From positions 124,001 to 188,000 of the forward strand of contig CAWERR010000003.1 of assembly GCA_963811585.1 (NCBI GenBank): a stretch of 64,000 bases of DNA, written 5' to 3'. Shown piece after piece: positions 8,690-17,532 of the stretch. Made by a program: the position numbers and the translations under genes. Positions within the stretch are counted from its first letter, which is position 1. Every line of letters starts with the position of its first letter. The notes beneath the pieces are model-generated. The model saw nothing but the letters and a program-made list of their open reading frames with translations. It searched no databases and had not been told where the DNA came from. This stretch comes from JACDHG01 sp963811585. Its GTDB lineage: Bacteria > Actinomycetota > Actinomycetes > Propionibacteriales > Nocardioidaceae.

Positions 8690-9639
8690 GACGGATCTCC
8701 TGTCGTGAGAGTGACGAAGACGTCCTCCAGCGAGGGCCGGATGACGGTGAAGTCGGCGGGTATGACGCCGCGGCGTGCCAGTTCGGCCGCCACCAGGACG
8801 GGAGTTGACGCGTCGCCGCTGACCTCGACCACGTCGCCGACCCGGCTGACCTGGTCGACGAACGGGACCCGCTCCAAACCAGCGAGGTCCGTTGCTGCGT
8901 CCGTGAAACGGGTGCGCACCTGGCCGCCGGCACCAGCGATCAGGTTCTGCGGGGTGTCACACGCGGTGAGGCGACCGTCGTGAAGCACGCCGACGCGGTC
9001 GCAAAGCTGCTCGACCTCGTCCATGTAGTGGCTCACGAGGACGACCGTGGCACCGTCGTCTCGGATGCGTTGAATGAGCCGCCAGGTGTCCCGGCGAGCA
9101 GCGGGGTCGAGACCCTGCGTCAACTCGTCGAGGAAGACCAGTCGCGGGCGGTTGACCAGAGCCAGCGCGACGAAGAGCCGCTGCCGCTCACCACCCGACA
9201 GCGAGCCAAACGCCGACCGCTCGAGCCGCGCGAGGTCCCAGTCGTCGCGCAGTTCGCGCCAGTCGACGACGTCTCCGGCGAGCCTGGCGAACAGCCGCAA
9301 TGCCTCACCGACTCGGAGTCGCTCGGGCAGGGCGGTGGTCTGGAGCTGCGAGCCGACGACATACCGCAACTGCTGGCGCTGACGCGCCGGGTCGAGTCCG
9401 AGCACGCTGACCCGGCCGCCGTCGCGCGAGCGCAGGCCTTGGATGGTCTCGACCGCGGTCGTCTTGCCGACGCCGTTGGGGCCAAGGATCCCGAAGATCT
9501 CCTGGTGCGCCACCTCGAACGAGAGGCCGTCGAGGACTTGCCGATCGCCGTACGCCTTGGTCATGCCGTCCACAACGATGACGGGTTCGGCTGTGGATTC
9601 CGGTGTTGCTTCCTGGTGGGCGAGAGTGTGAATGCTCAT
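8686..9639 (-). CDS. ABC transporter ATP-binding protein (exporter type)
   Basis: 317 residues from ATG 9639; an in-frame ATG at 9675 would add 12. Nucleotide-binding domain of the DrrA/CcmA kind: Walker A GPNGVGKTT, signature LSGGE, Walker B with LVFLDELTQGLDP, H-loop VSHYMDE. In most relatives Walker B continues DEPT; here it is DELT, keeping the catalytic Glu. The C-terminal 80 residues are the usual accessory domain of exporter ATPases, ending in SLEDVFVTLT. It energises the permease whose start overlaps its stop by 4 nt. No strong Shine-Dalgarno precedes either start. Confidence 0.92.
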   Translation of the reverse strand: MSIHTLAHQEATPESTAEPVIVVDGMTKAYGDRQVLDGLSFEVAHQEIFGILGPNGVGKTTAVETIQGLRSRDGGRVSVLGLDPARQRQQLRYVVGSQLQTTALPERLRVGEALRLFARLAGDVVDWRELRDDWDLARLERSAFGSLSGGERQRLFVALALVNRPRLVFLDELTQGLDPAARRDTWRLIQRIRDDGATVVLVSHYMDEVEQLCDRVGVLHDGRLTACDTPQNLIAGAGGQVRTRFTDAATDLAGLERVPFVDQVSRVGDVVEVSGDASTPVLVAAELARRGVIPADFTVIRPSLEDVFVTLTTGDPS

Positions 9640-9729
9640 GGTCTGAGCCTGGCGGCGAGCGGTGGTCCCGGGCATCGGCCTGCGGTCGAGACCTGCGCCC
9701 CTACCGTGGTCGGAGCATCCGGGGTCGGG

Positions 9730-10395
9730 TCAGTCGCTGGGCCCTGGGGCTACGACTCCGTGGTCGTACGCGAAGACGATCGCCGCAGCCCGGTCGCGTA
9801 CGCCGAGCTTGGTGAAGATGCTGCCGATGTGCGACTTGACCGTGGCCTCGCTGACGAACAAGGTCGCCGCGACCTCCGTGTTGGTCGCCCCCCGAGCGAT
9901 CAGCCGCAGCACGTCGTGCTCGCGCTCGCTGATCTGGTCGAGCCGCTCGCGCTGACGTCGACCGGGCAGGACCGTACGCCGGTAGGCATCCAGCACACGT
10001 GGTGTGACCGCGGGGTCGAACCAGGCCCCACCCTCGGCCACCGCACGGGTCGCGGTGATGAGGTCGTCCGCTCGGGCATCCTTGAGGATGAACCCGCTGG
10101 CGCCGGCCTCGAGGGCACCCCACAACACCTCGTCCTCGTCGAATGTGGTCAGCACTAAGACCGGCGGCGTCGGCTCGACCTCTGCCACCAGCCGCCTGGT
10201 GGCTTCGAGCCCGTCAACCCGGTTCATCCGGACATCCATCAGCACGACGTCTGGCCGAGTGCGGGTGACAGCCTCGACCGCCTCGTCGCCATCGGAGCAC
10301 TCCGCCACGACCGTGAAACCGTCGTCCGGGCCGAGGATGCGAGCGACCCCCGCCCGGACGATCGCCTGGTCGTCGACGAGCACGACCGAGATCAC
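9730..10395 (-). CDS. NarL/LuxR-family response regulator
   Basis: 221 residues. Receiver domain at 1-120 with acidic pocket Asp8/Asp9, phospho-acceptor Asp54 (VLMDVRM) and the conserved Lys in FILKDA. LuxR-type helix-turn-helix at about 150-212: SEREHDVLRLIARGATN and VSEATVKSHIGSIFTKL. Its ATG overlaps the stop of the upstream kinase by 4 nt, so the pair is a coupled two-component system. It lies 90 bp upstream of the ABC exporter on the same strand, the common arrangement in which the system controls its exporter. Confidence 0.93.
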   Translation of the reverse strand: MISVVLVDDQAIVRAGVARILGPDDGFTVVAECSDGDEAVEAVTRTRPDVVLMDVRMNRVDGLEATRRLVAEVEPTPPVLVLTTFDEDEVLWGALEAGASGFILKDARADDLITATRAVAEGGAWFDPAVTPRVLDAYRRTVLPGRRQRERLDQISEREHDVLRLIARGATNTEVAATLFVSEATVKSHIGSIFTKLGVRDRAAAIVFAYDHGVVAPGPSD

Positions 10396-11537
10396 GGCGC
10401 CACCGGCTGCCGACGTACGTCGGAGAGTGGCACAGTGCAGCGCACAACCCAGCCGTCCGTGGACGGTCCGGCGTTCAAGGCACCTCCGGCGGCCTCGGCA
10501 CGCTCCCGCATACCGCGGATGCCGTAGCGCGGTCGGTCGGTATCTGCCTCCTGCGGCTGGAGCGGTCCGGTCGTGACGACGGTCAGCTCGACGTCGGTGT
10601 CGGTGACAGTGGTGGTGACAACTGTGTGCGCAGTCGGGGCGTGCCTGCTGGCGTTGGCCAGCGACTCTTGCATGATGCGGTAGATCGTCAGGCCGGGAAC
10701 GCTGTCGACAACCTCGTGGTCTCCCGCGGCGTGACGTTCTACGCTGAGTCCGCCGGCACGCGCGGATTCCACGAGGGAGTCGACCTGGCCGAGCCCCGGC
10801 GGCGGCGGTCCCGTGGCGCTGTCGCCCTCCCGCAGCAGCGACACCGTGCGTCGCAGCTCGCCGAGACTTTGCCGGCCTACCTCTTCGGCGGCGTCGAGTG
10901 CCTCGTCGGCGGCGTCGACATCGCGCCGGAGAACGTGTCGAGCACTCGTCACCTGGAGCATCATCGCCGCCAGGCCGTGCCCGACGAGGTCGTGCACGTC
11001 GCGGGCGATTCGGCGACGCTCCTCAACGATCGCCTGCTCTGCAAGCGCTTGCCGCGCCTCCGCCAGCTCGGCCGTGAGCAGCTCCTGGCGATGGAACGTC
11101 CAGCCCATGAACGCCGGAAACGCGATCCCGACCATCCAGATCCCCCACGCGACCTCACTGTCGGGCCAGAAGGCGGAAAACATGGGCGGCGCTGCCAGCA
11201 CCAACGCGAGCGAGGCAACCAAGGGGGGTCCGACGTCGTGCCAGCCCGTGATCACGAGGGCCAGCACCGACAACAGGAACAGCGCAGCCTCGAGGTCACT
11301 CGACCATTGCGAGACCGCGACTGCGGCGACGATCACGACAGTCAACGGCAGGATCGGCATGTCGCGACGGGCCCAGACGGCGAGAGCAGCGACGGGGACC
11401 ACGAGCGGTATGACGTATGGCCAGCTCTGTGGCTCGACGACGGCCGTGAGCACGACGATGGCTGCCGCCAGGAGCGGCATGAAGGCGCGGGTGGCGTCGG
11501 GGGTGCGAGTCGCCTGCTCGACACGCGCGGGACCCAT
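10392..11537 (-). CDS. Sensor histidine kinase (HisKA_3 type)
   Basis: 381 residues from ATG 11537. The frame is open to 11654, but those codons run into the end of the EamA gene. Residues about 18-150 contain five or six hydrophobic segments with almost no extracellular loop, so the signal is probably sensed in or at the membrane. The phospho-acceptor His182 is in ARDVHDLVGHGL, characteristic of HisKA_3 kinases that pair with NarL regulators. The C-terminal ATPase domain has YGIRGMRERAEAAGG (G-box). The stop overlaps the response regulator start by 4 nt. Predicted partner of the downstream regulator and ABC exporter. Confidence 0.92.
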   Translation of the reverse strand: MGPARVEQATRTPDATRAFMPLLAAAIVVLTAVVEPQSWPYVIPLVVPVAALAVWARRDMPILPLTVVIVAAVAVSQWSSDLEAALFLLSVLALVITGWHDVGPPLVASLALVLAAPPMFSAFWPDSEVAWGIWMVGIAFPAFMGWTFHRQELLTAELAEARQALAEQAIVEERRRIARDVHDLVGHGLAAMMLQVTSARHVLRRDVDAADEALDAAEEVGRQSLGELRRTVSLLREGDSATGPPPPGLGQVDSLVESARAGGLSVERHAAGDHEVVDSVPGLTIYRIMQESLANASRHAPTAHTVVTTTVTDTDVELTVVTTGPLQPQEADTDRPRYGIRGMRERAEAAGGALNAGPSTDGWVVRCTVPLSDVRRQPVAP

Positions 11538-11592
11538 CAGGCGACGGTACCGCCCCGGTGCGTGCCAGCGACTCCTCCCAGGGTCGGAGCCG

Positions 11593-12477
11593 TCACCTCC
11601 ACCCACGGTCGCTCTCGGGCTGCCCGGCCGGGTCACCCTTGTCGCCTTCACCAAGGTCTACCCCGTGCTCGAACCTGGCCAGGGCCGCCGCGCCCACGCC
11701 CGTCAGCGCGAAGCCAACGACACCGGCGGGCGTCCAGCCGTCGCGGACCCCGTCGCCGAGCAGCATCAGTCCGATCGCGGCCGGCGTGACCGTCTGCATC
11801 ACGATCATCGGCGCCGTGGCAATCGTGACCGATCCTCGCTGCAACGCCAGCGAGTACAAGATGAACGCGAGGCCCCCGCTGAGGGGAAGGACGTACGTCG
11901 CCGGAGAATCCCAGAGCTCGGCGGGCGTCAGGCCGGGCAGGACTCGGGCGGCAATCCCACTCCCTGCGAAGCCGAGGCCAGCAAGGAAACCCAGCATGGT
12001 TGCCGCGAGGGGACTGCGTGAGCGGGCCACGACGAGCCCTACCAATGCCACCGCCACGACTCCGACGAAGAGCCAGCCGACGAACCCGTCTGACGCCTCC
12101 GCTTCACCGATGTCGCCGGACGCGCCCGCGAGCAGCCCCAGACCAACGGTGACTGCTCCTACAGCCATCCAGTCCCGACGCTCGAGCCGTTCATGCAACA
12201 TCAACGCTGCCAGCAACGCGGTAACCGCAAGGCTCGCTGCGATCCCCGCCTGGGCAAGGTAGAGCGGGATCTGCCGCAGCGCGACGAGGTGCAGGACGAA
12301 CCCGACGAGGTTCAGCGCCACGGCCCCGAGGAACAGCGGCTGCCTGAGCAGCACGAGCAACGCCGAGGCGTTCTCGGCGTGGGAGGTGGGCAGCCGACGT
12401 ACGGCCGTAGCCTGCCAGATGGAGGCGAAGCCGAACACGAAAGCGGCGGCGAGCGCCGCCGACAAGCCGAGGGGCAT
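11593..12477 (-). CDS. EamA/DMT-superfamily transporter
   Basis: 294-residue membrane protein with about ten hydrophobic segments arranged as two halves, as in the drug/metabolite transporter superfamily. The first half ends with LHERLERRDWMAVGAV, the usual inter-repeat pattern; the C-terminus is a polar acidic tail. The substrate cannot be deduced. The ATG overlaps the stop of the upstream phosphatidyltransferase gene (TGATG), so the two are translationally coupled. Confidence 0.82.
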   Translation of the reverse strand: MPLGLSAALAAAFVFGFASIWQATAVRRLPTSHAENASALLVLLRQPLFLGAVALNLVGFVLHLVALRQIPLYLAQAGIAASLAVTALLAALMLHERLERRDWMAVGAVTVGLGLLAGASGDIGEAEASDGFVGWLFVGVVAVALVGLVVARSRSPLAATMLGFLAGLGFAGSGIAARVLPGLTPAELWDSPATYVLPLSGGLAFILYSLALQRGSVTIATAPMIVMQTVTPAAIGLMLLGDGVRDGWTPAGVVGFALTGVGAAALARFEHGVDLGEGDKGDPAGQPESDRGWR

Positions 12478-13334
12478 CAGTCGTCGAGGTCAGCAGCGAT
12501 TGCGTCCTCGGACAGACGCTTCGCCGGCAACCGCGGCAGGACGAGGGTGAGGTAGAGCGACATACCCGCGTAGTAGACGAGATAGACAAACGACAGGCCG
12601 ATCACCAGCGGCTCCGGGTTAGGCAGCTGGGTGAGCAGCACGGCATACGTCGCCAACCACAACGTGGTGAGGGCGATGTTGAGGCTGCGGTAGACCTTGG
12701 TGCGGGATGGGTAGACGTAGCGGATGGGCACGAAGACGAGGACCGAGCAAACAACCAGGATTAGCGCGGTGGTGATCTCACCGAGCTCGAGCACGAAGAC
12801 ATAGAACGCCACGACATTCCAGTAGCTCGGGAAACCCAAGAAGAAGTGGTCGGCGGTCTTGGCGTCCGTGCGGCAGAACTGGTACGACGACGCGAGCAGC
12901 GGAAGCACCGCGAGGAAGATCCCGAAGGAGCCGTCGGGCAGGCGGTCCGTGACCCACAACAGCACCATCGGCGCGAACGCATAGGTGAGGTAGTCGACGA
13001 TGTCGTCGAGCCGCGCGCCGTCGAACGAAGGGATCGTCTCGCTCACGCGCAGGTAGCGGGCAAGCATTCCGTCGGTGCCGTCGATGATCAGCGCGACCAG
13101 GGCGAGCCACAGCGCACGCTCGACCTCACCCTCGAACGCAGCGATCACGATGAGGAATCCGAACACGGTGCCGGTCGCGGTGTAGACGTGAAGCGCGACA
13201 CCCGCCAGGCGCAGTCGCTTGGAGGTGGGGGCGTGCGTCTTGTCGACTACCTCGTGAGTCGTCAGGGTGTCTCCAGCCTGGGCGGGTACGGCGCTTTTGC
13301 GTCGGCCCGAGTCTCTCACAGTCAGATCTCGCAA
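12477..13334 (-). CDS. CDP-alcohol phosphatidyltransferase, phosphatidylcholine-synthase-like
   Basis: Up to 285 residues, eight hydrophobic segments. The CDP-alcohol motif is present: DGTDGMLAR, then FDGARLDDIVD supplying the Gly and last two Asp. The 11-residue spacing before FDG, the following LTYAF, and ASSYQFCRTDAKTADHFFLGFPSYWN in two blocks match phosphatidylcholine synthase (Pcs), which condenses CDP-diacylglycerol with choline. Another acceptor alcohol cannot be excluded. The start is uncertain: TTG 13334 and GTG 13319 are both possible and neither has a ribosome site. It is divergent from the ligase gene with about 6-21 bp between starts, so both promoters must lie inside coding sequence or overlap. 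Confidence 0.75.
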   Translation of the reverse strand: MRDLTVRDSGRRKSAVPAQAGDTLTTHEVVDKTHAPTSKRLRLAGVALHVYTATGTVFGFLIVIAAFEGEVERALWLALVALIIDGTDGMLARYLRVSETIPSFDGARLDDIVDYLTYAFAPMVLLWVTDRLPDGSFGIFLAVLPLLASSYQFCRTDAKTADHFFLGFPSYWNVVAFYVFVLELGEITTALILVVCSVLVFVPIRYVYPSRTKVYRSLNIALTTLWLATYAVLLTQLPNPEPLVIGLSFVYLVYYAGMSLYLTLVLPRLPAKRLSEDAIAADLDD

Positions 13335-13340
13335 CCGGGT

Positions 13341-14327
13341 ATGAAGGGGGGTGTGGAACGCATCGTGGACGTGCCGGGGCCGGCTTTGGCGACCCTGACG
13401 AAGCAGCGGTTCTCCCGAGACGGGTGGGTCTTCGAGCGCAAGCTCGATGGGATGCGGGTCCTGGCCTCACGGTCGGCTGACGGGGTCGACCTGCGGAGCC
13501 GCACCGGCCGGGATGCGGGTCGCAGCTTTCCGGAGCTCGTGGAGGCATTGGCGTCGGTCGACGTACCGGACTTCGTCATCGACGGAGAGGTAGTGGCATT
13601 CGACGGCGCACAGACGAGTTTCGCCCGGCTCCAGCAACGGATGCACGTCAACAACCCAACGAAGGCGCTGCAGGTCGGCGTGAAGATCCACTACTACGTC
13701 TTCGACCTGCTCCACCTCGACGGGCACTCCACCCGTGGCCTTCCCCTGCGCGAACGGAAGGCCCTGCTGCGCGACCTGTTCGAATGGGACGACCCGCTGC
13801 GGTTCACGCAGCACCGCAACACCGATGGGGAGGCCTACTTCGCGCAGGCTTGCTCGAAAGGGTGGGAAGGTCTGATCGCCAAGCGCGCTGACTCGCTGTA
13901 CCGGCCAGGACGCACGACGGACTGGCTGAAGTTCAAGTGCGAGCAGGGCCAGGAGTTCGTCGTCGGCGGTTGGACGGACCCACAGGGTTCGCGGAGCGAC
14001 TTCGGCGCGCTGCTCCTCGGCTACTACGACGACAATGGCGTCCTGCGCTACGCCGGCAAGGTCGGCACGGGCTTCGACCACCGGCTGCTGACGTCGATCA
14101 GCGAGAAGCTCCGCAAGCTCGCCACCCCGGACAACGCGTATGACGAGACGACCTTGCCCGCCGGACAGGCTTGGCGGCGCAGTGTCCACTGGGTGGAGCC
14201 GAAGCTGGTGGCGCAGGTGGCGTTCAGCGAGTGGACGACCGATGGTCAGCTGCGACATCCGCGTTTCCTGGGCCTTCGTAACGACAAGGCTGCCAAGGAC
14301 GTCATCCGCGAGGTGCCGGGCGCCTGA
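13341..14327 (+). CDS. Stand-alone LigD-type ATP-dependent DNA ligase
   Basis: 328 residues: adenylation domain plus OB fold only. Motif I is ERKLDGMR with nucleophile Lys34; motif III YYVFDLLHLDG; motif IV GEVVAF/EGLIAKR; motif V WLKFKC. The OB-fold part (FVVGGWTDPQGSRSDFGALLLGYY, given here in two overlapping blocks FVVGGWTDPQG and SDFGALLLGYY) is typical of the ligase domain of LigD used in non-homologous end joining. The polymerase and nuclease domains of full LigD are absent and no ku gene is in the window. ATG 13341 is used; a GTG at 13353 is the alternative. Confidence 0.88.
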   Translation: MKGGVERIVDVPGPALATLTKQRFSRDGWVFERKLDGMRVLASRSADGVDLRSRTGRDAGRSFPELVEALASVDVPDFVIDGEVVAFDGAQTSFARLQQRMHVNNPTKALQVGVKIHYYVFDLLHLDGHSTRGLPLRERKALLRDLFEWDDPLRFTQHRNTDGEAYFAQACSKGWEGLIAKRADSLYRPGRTTDWLKFKCEQGQEFVVGGWTDPQGSRSDFGALLLGYYDDNGVLRYAGKVGTGFDHRLLTSISEKLRKLATPDNAYDETTLPAGQAWRRSVHWVEPKLVAQVAFSEWTTDGQLRHPRFLGLRNDKAAKDVIREVPGA

Positions 14328-14384
14328 CCCGCAATAACCGTCTCCCTGGCCAAGTGCGCCACCAACCCTGACCCGGACGGGCTA

Positions 14385-14414
14385 TTGACGCTCTGGCCCA
14401 GCCACAGGCACGCT
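14385..14414 (+). promoter_or_regulatory. Promoter of the 14,421 gene (leaderless type)
   Basis: -35 TTGACG (14385-14390), an 18-nt spacer, and a weak -10 CACGCT (14409-14414), followed by exactly 6 nt and the ATG at 14421. No Shine-Dalgarno is present, which fits a leaderless transcript. Confidence 0.45.
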
Positions 14415-14420
14415 CACGAC

Positions 14421-15107
14421 ATGGCGCTCGGTTTCGTGCAGTTCGTGGAGTTGTACAGCGACAAGACGGCCACAGAGCTGTTGCGCTTGGAGGACGAGTG
14501 GCGGGCAGCTACGCGTGGTCGCCGAACCGCCCTCCTCGAGCTCTTCCTCACCGACCGCAGCGACCCCGACCGCAAGCTGGCAGTCAACGGCTACGAGTCC
14601 TACGACCAGGCGATGGTCAACTCCTACCTCCCAGAGACGAGCGCACTTGCGGCCCAGCTGGGCGAGGCAATCTCCGGTGTTCTGGCCTTCAGGGAGTATG
14701 ACGTCCTGGACCAGATGGCCGAGGAACGCGACGGGCTGGCTGATCGGTTCTCGCTTGCCCTCGCGACGGGCGTGCTGGAAGAGCACACGGTCACCGAGGA
14801 CGTCCTCGTCGACATGAACGTCCCGCAATGGCGATTCCAGATCCAAGGGGCAGGCCCGTTGCGTGAGGCCCTCGCCGTGACACAGCCCGGCGGCGTCGAA
14901 TCAGCCTCAGTGACGCCCACCTTCGGCGGTTTCGTACTTGAGGTCGTGGTCCGGGCACCGGATCCGCACGGGTACATGAGCCGGATGCTGTGCCTGTGCC
15001 AGGTGCACGGCGGGCTGATCTCGCAGGCAACCTGCTACAGCACGGGGAACTGGGACGCCGACTCCGAGGCGGCGCACGCGAAACAGGTCCACCTCCCGCG
15101 CCCCTGA
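14421..15107 (+). CDS. Hypothetical protein, possibly SnoaL/NTF2-like
   Basis: 228 residues, no signal peptide or membrane segment. The N-terminal half is helical (VQFVELYSDKTATELLRLEDEW); the C-terminal part has alternating strands ending in MLCLCQVHGGLISQATCYSTG, which reminds me of the sheet of SnoaL/NTF2-like proteins that act as polyketide cyclases or carry small ligands. The match is weak and I cannot name a substrate. ATG 14421 is chosen over 14385 because a promoter-like pair overlaps the upstream codons. Its stop is 9 bp from the convergent ltrA-like stop. Confidence 0.6.
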   Translation: MALGFVQFVELYSDKTATELLRLEDEWRAATRGRRTALLELFLTDRSDPDRKLAVNGYESYDQAMVNSYLPETSALAAQLGEAISGVLAFREYDVLDQMAEERDGLADRFSLALATGVLEEHTVTEDVLVDMNVPQWRFQIQGAGPLREALAVTQPGGVESASVTPTFGGFVLEVVVRAPDPHGYMSRMLCLCQVHGGLISQATCYSTGNWDADSEAAHAKQVHLPRP

Positions 15108-15116
15108 CCAGCTCGG

Positions 15117-16286
15117 TCAGGCGGCCACGCCACTGGGCTTGAGCTCAACCGCCAGCAACGCAGCGCACACCAGTCCAGTGAGCAGCTCGGGCACGGAGGT
15201 GAACGTCGACGCCAGCACGAGCACGACGGCAACTGAGAACGGGATGATCGACAGGCCAGTCGGATCATGCCGGCGGATCTGGATGAACCACATCGATGCG
15301 ATGAGCACCGCAACCGGAACCGTGACAGCGGCTGCAGTATGGAGCTCGGGAGCTTCGCTGTGGTGGATCCAGAAGTCCACGCGAGCGGCAAGCCCGGCGC
15401 CGATGGCCGCTCCAGACGCGAAGATGAAGACGTGTCCGAATCCCCAGATGTATGAGTCGGCGGTGTACCGGCCGCTGACCGTCTCGAGCACCACGCCGGC
15501 GCTGCGGGCGAAGTACAGCCACCACATGCTGAACACGATCAGGGTGCCACCCGCGACGACATACGCCACTTCGGGAGCGGGCTCATCGAGGTCGAGCGCC
15601 TCCTGAATCGCCAGGGTCGTCGAGAGCACGGTCTCCCCCAGCACGATGATGAAGAAGAGTCCGTATCGCTCGGCGATGTGGTGCGGGTGCCACGGTGTCA
15701 TGGCGGGTCGCTCCGCCCACACCGGGACGGCGAGCTCGAGGATGACACCCAAAGCGAAGGCCGGCAGCAGCATCTCCTGGGGCAAGAACAGGAACCCGAT
15801 CCAGCCGAGCTGGACCACCAGCACCCCGCCGGCGTAGCGACGGGCGGTGGCCCGGTGGTCGGGGTCGTGGATAGAGACGCGCACCCACTGGGCCACCAGG
15901 GCGACGCGCATCACGACGTACCCGACCACGCCGAGCACCAGGTCGTCCTCGAACATCCGCGGGATCCCGGCCGCGAGCACCAACGACCCGACGATCTGCA
16001 GGATCGTGAGCAGCCGTTGGATCAGGTCATCGTTGTCGTACGCCGACGACAGCCAGGTGAAGTTGAGCCATGCCCACCAGATGGCGAAGAACGCCATCGA
16101 GAAGTGGACCAAGCCGTCAGCGGCGTGGTCGGCCGAGATCGCGTGGTGGAACTCCGCGGCGGCCTGGGCGATGGCGACGACGAAACACAGGTCGGTGAAG
16201 AGCTCCAGAGGCGTCGCTCCGCGGTGTTGCTCCTGTGGGTCACGTGGCCGCAAGGGCCGGATCAGGCGGCCGGGGAGGGTGGTCAC
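15117..16286 (-). CDS. Low-temperature-requirement protein A (LtrA) family membrane protein
   Basis: 389 residues from GTG 16286; the longer frame to 16532 overlaps the next gene and is rejected. About ten hydrophobic segments. The N-terminal LELFTDLCFVVAIAQ, the internal FAIWWAWLNFTWLSSAYD and HHIAERYGLFFIIVLGE are hallmarks of the LtrA family, first linked to growth at low temperature in Listeria; the biochemical activity is unknown. It follows the esterase gene by 25 bp and may share its transcript. Confidence 0.85.
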   Translation of the reverse strand: MTTLPGRLIRPLRPRDPQEQHRGATPLELFTDLCFVVAIAQAAAEFHHAISADHAADGLVHFSMAFFAIWWAWLNFTWLSSAYDNDDLIQRLLTILQIVGSLVLAAGIPRMFEDDLVLGVVGYVVMRVALVAQWVRVSIHDPDHRATARRYAGGVLVVQLGWIGFLFLPQEMLLPAFALGVILELAVPVWAERPAMTPWHPHHIAERYGLFFIIVLGETVLSTTLAIQEALDLDEPAPEVAYVVAGGTLIVFSMWWLYFARSAGVVLETVSGRYTADSYIWGFGHVFIFASGAAIGAGLAARVDFWIHHSEAPELHTAAAVTVPVAVLIASMWFIQIRRHDPTGLSIIPFSVAVVLVLASTFTSVPELLTGLVCAALLAVELKPSGVAA

Positions 16287-16311
16287 ACGAGGCAGGGTAG
16301 TGGGGCTGAAG

Positions 16312-17151
16312 TCAGCCGGACAGATGTGCCGCCAAGAAGTCGAACGCCTCGAGCGTGTGGTCGTTCCAGTAGAAGCGAGTGTGACCGCCAACGGAGTACG
16401 AGGCGATTTCGGGCGCGGTGGGCAGCGCCTCCACGAATACCTTGATGGGTTCGTGAAGGGGGTCGTCGGTGCCGCACCAGAGCCCCAGCGGTACGTCGGC
16501 CAGCGCCTCGACGTCGGTGAACAGCGGGTCACCAGTGCCGAACGCCGGGCTGAACGCCGCTACCGCCATGGCGTAATCAGGTTGCGCCTGCGCAAGCCGA
16601 AGGCTTCCGTAGCCGCCCATCGACCAGCCCCACAGCGCCAGGCGATCGGCGTCGTAGCCGCGATCGGCCAACCAGCCGGGCATCTCGGTCGCCAACATCT
16701 GCTGCGGGTCGTCATCGCTGCTGGGGTCCTTCTCCCATCGGAGCACGCCCCCATCGGCGCCGGCGAGGACGAACGGTGGCGCGCCGTCGCGGACTGCCTG
16801 GGTCAGGAAATGGCCTAGCCCGAACTCGCGAAAGTCAGAGGCGGTGGCGCTCGCACCGTGGAGGACCACGACCACGGGCAGCCCCGCGCCGTCACCGTGC
16901 CCGTGGGGAACGGCCGTGAAGAGCTCGACGTCTTTGCCCCGGGCGCTCGAAGACACCGTCTCCAGGTGCACTTGGCCTTCGCGGGCAGCCGGGATGAACG
17001 GGTCCGGTCCGAGCCCGAGCCGGTTCTTCAACCCTGCCGGCGCAACGGCGTACCCGAGCCCTCCCACCGCAGCAATGCCGCCGAGCCCCGCTGCCCCCAG
17101 CAGCAGCCGACGCCGGCTAACGCCGGTCGTGGCTGGCTCGGTTGTCGGCAT
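16312..17151 (-). CDS. Tat-exported esterase (alpha/beta-hydrolase)
   Basis: 279 residues. The N-terminus has a twin-arginine signal, SRRRLLLGAAGLGG, followed by an alanine-rich hydrophobic stretch, so it is exported folded. The mature part is an esterase D-like alpha/beta-hydrolase: VVVVLHGA oxyanion region near 93-100, nucleophile elbow GWSMGG with Ser177, and a late GGHTRFYWND with the likely catalytic His. The pattern resembles feruloyl or acetyl esterases and S-formylglutathione hydrolases; export argues for a role outside the cell. First gene of a probable two-gene unit with the LtrA gene. Confidence 0.82.
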   Translation of the reverse strand: MPTTEPATTGVSRRRLLLGAAGLGGIAAVGGLGYAVAPAGLKNRLGLGPDPFIPAAREGQVHLETVSSSARGKDVELFTAVPHGHGDGAGLPVVVVLHGASATASDFREFGLGHFLTQAVRDGAPPFVLAGADGGVLRWEKDPSSDDDPQQMLATEMPGWLADRGYDADRLALWGWSMGGYGSLRLAQAQPDYAMAVAAFSPAFGTGDPLFTDVEALADVPLGLWCGTDDPLHEPIKVFVEALPTAPEIASYSVGGHTRFYWNDHTLEAFDFLAAHLSG

Positions 17152-17197
17152 GCGTCATCGTGACACGGCAGATCGGGCGCGCGACGTCTTTGGGCAA

Positions 17198-17398
17198 TCA
17201 GGCCGGCGTGCGACCGTCGCCGTCGGCGGGGCGAGGGTCGGCGATTCCCGGCCAGAACTCCCCCGACTCCTCGTACGTCGCACGCCGGTCGCGGGGAGGG
17301 CCCTGACGACTCAATCGCTCGGCTTGCCGGCGGGCACGGCGCTCGGCCAGCTCGTCGCGCGGTGGCAGATCACGGTTTGGTTTGTCAGTTCGTTTCAT
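17198..17398 (-). CDS. Small charged hypothetical protein
   Basis: 66 residues starting MKRTDKPNRDLPPRDELAER, then rich in Arg, Glu and Gln (RRARRQAERLSRQ), ending with an acidic-proline tail. Probably a single basic helix in an otherwise disordered peptide. ATG 17398 is taken; the frame is open to 17515. I do not recognise a family, though the composition resembles small actinobacterial proteins annotated as hypothetical. Confidence 0.5.
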   Translation of the reverse strand: MKRTDKPNRDLPPRDELAERRARRQAERLSRQGPPRDRRATYEESGEFWPGIADPRPADGDGRTPA

Positions 17399-17532
17399 GC
17401 CGTCCAGCCTCGGTCTGGACTCCTCCGCCGCACCAGCCAGCGACTGCTGCTTGTGGAGAGCGAACGGTCCGCCATGCGGTGTGGACACCGCATCCACCCA
17501 ACTGGGTTGCTGCACGCTGGGTGAGTGGCAGC

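Noticed and set aside
12846..13340. Upstream open part of the DNA ligase frame
   Set aside because: It is antisense to the phosphatidyltransferase gene and precedes the ligase motif I region without any family pattern.
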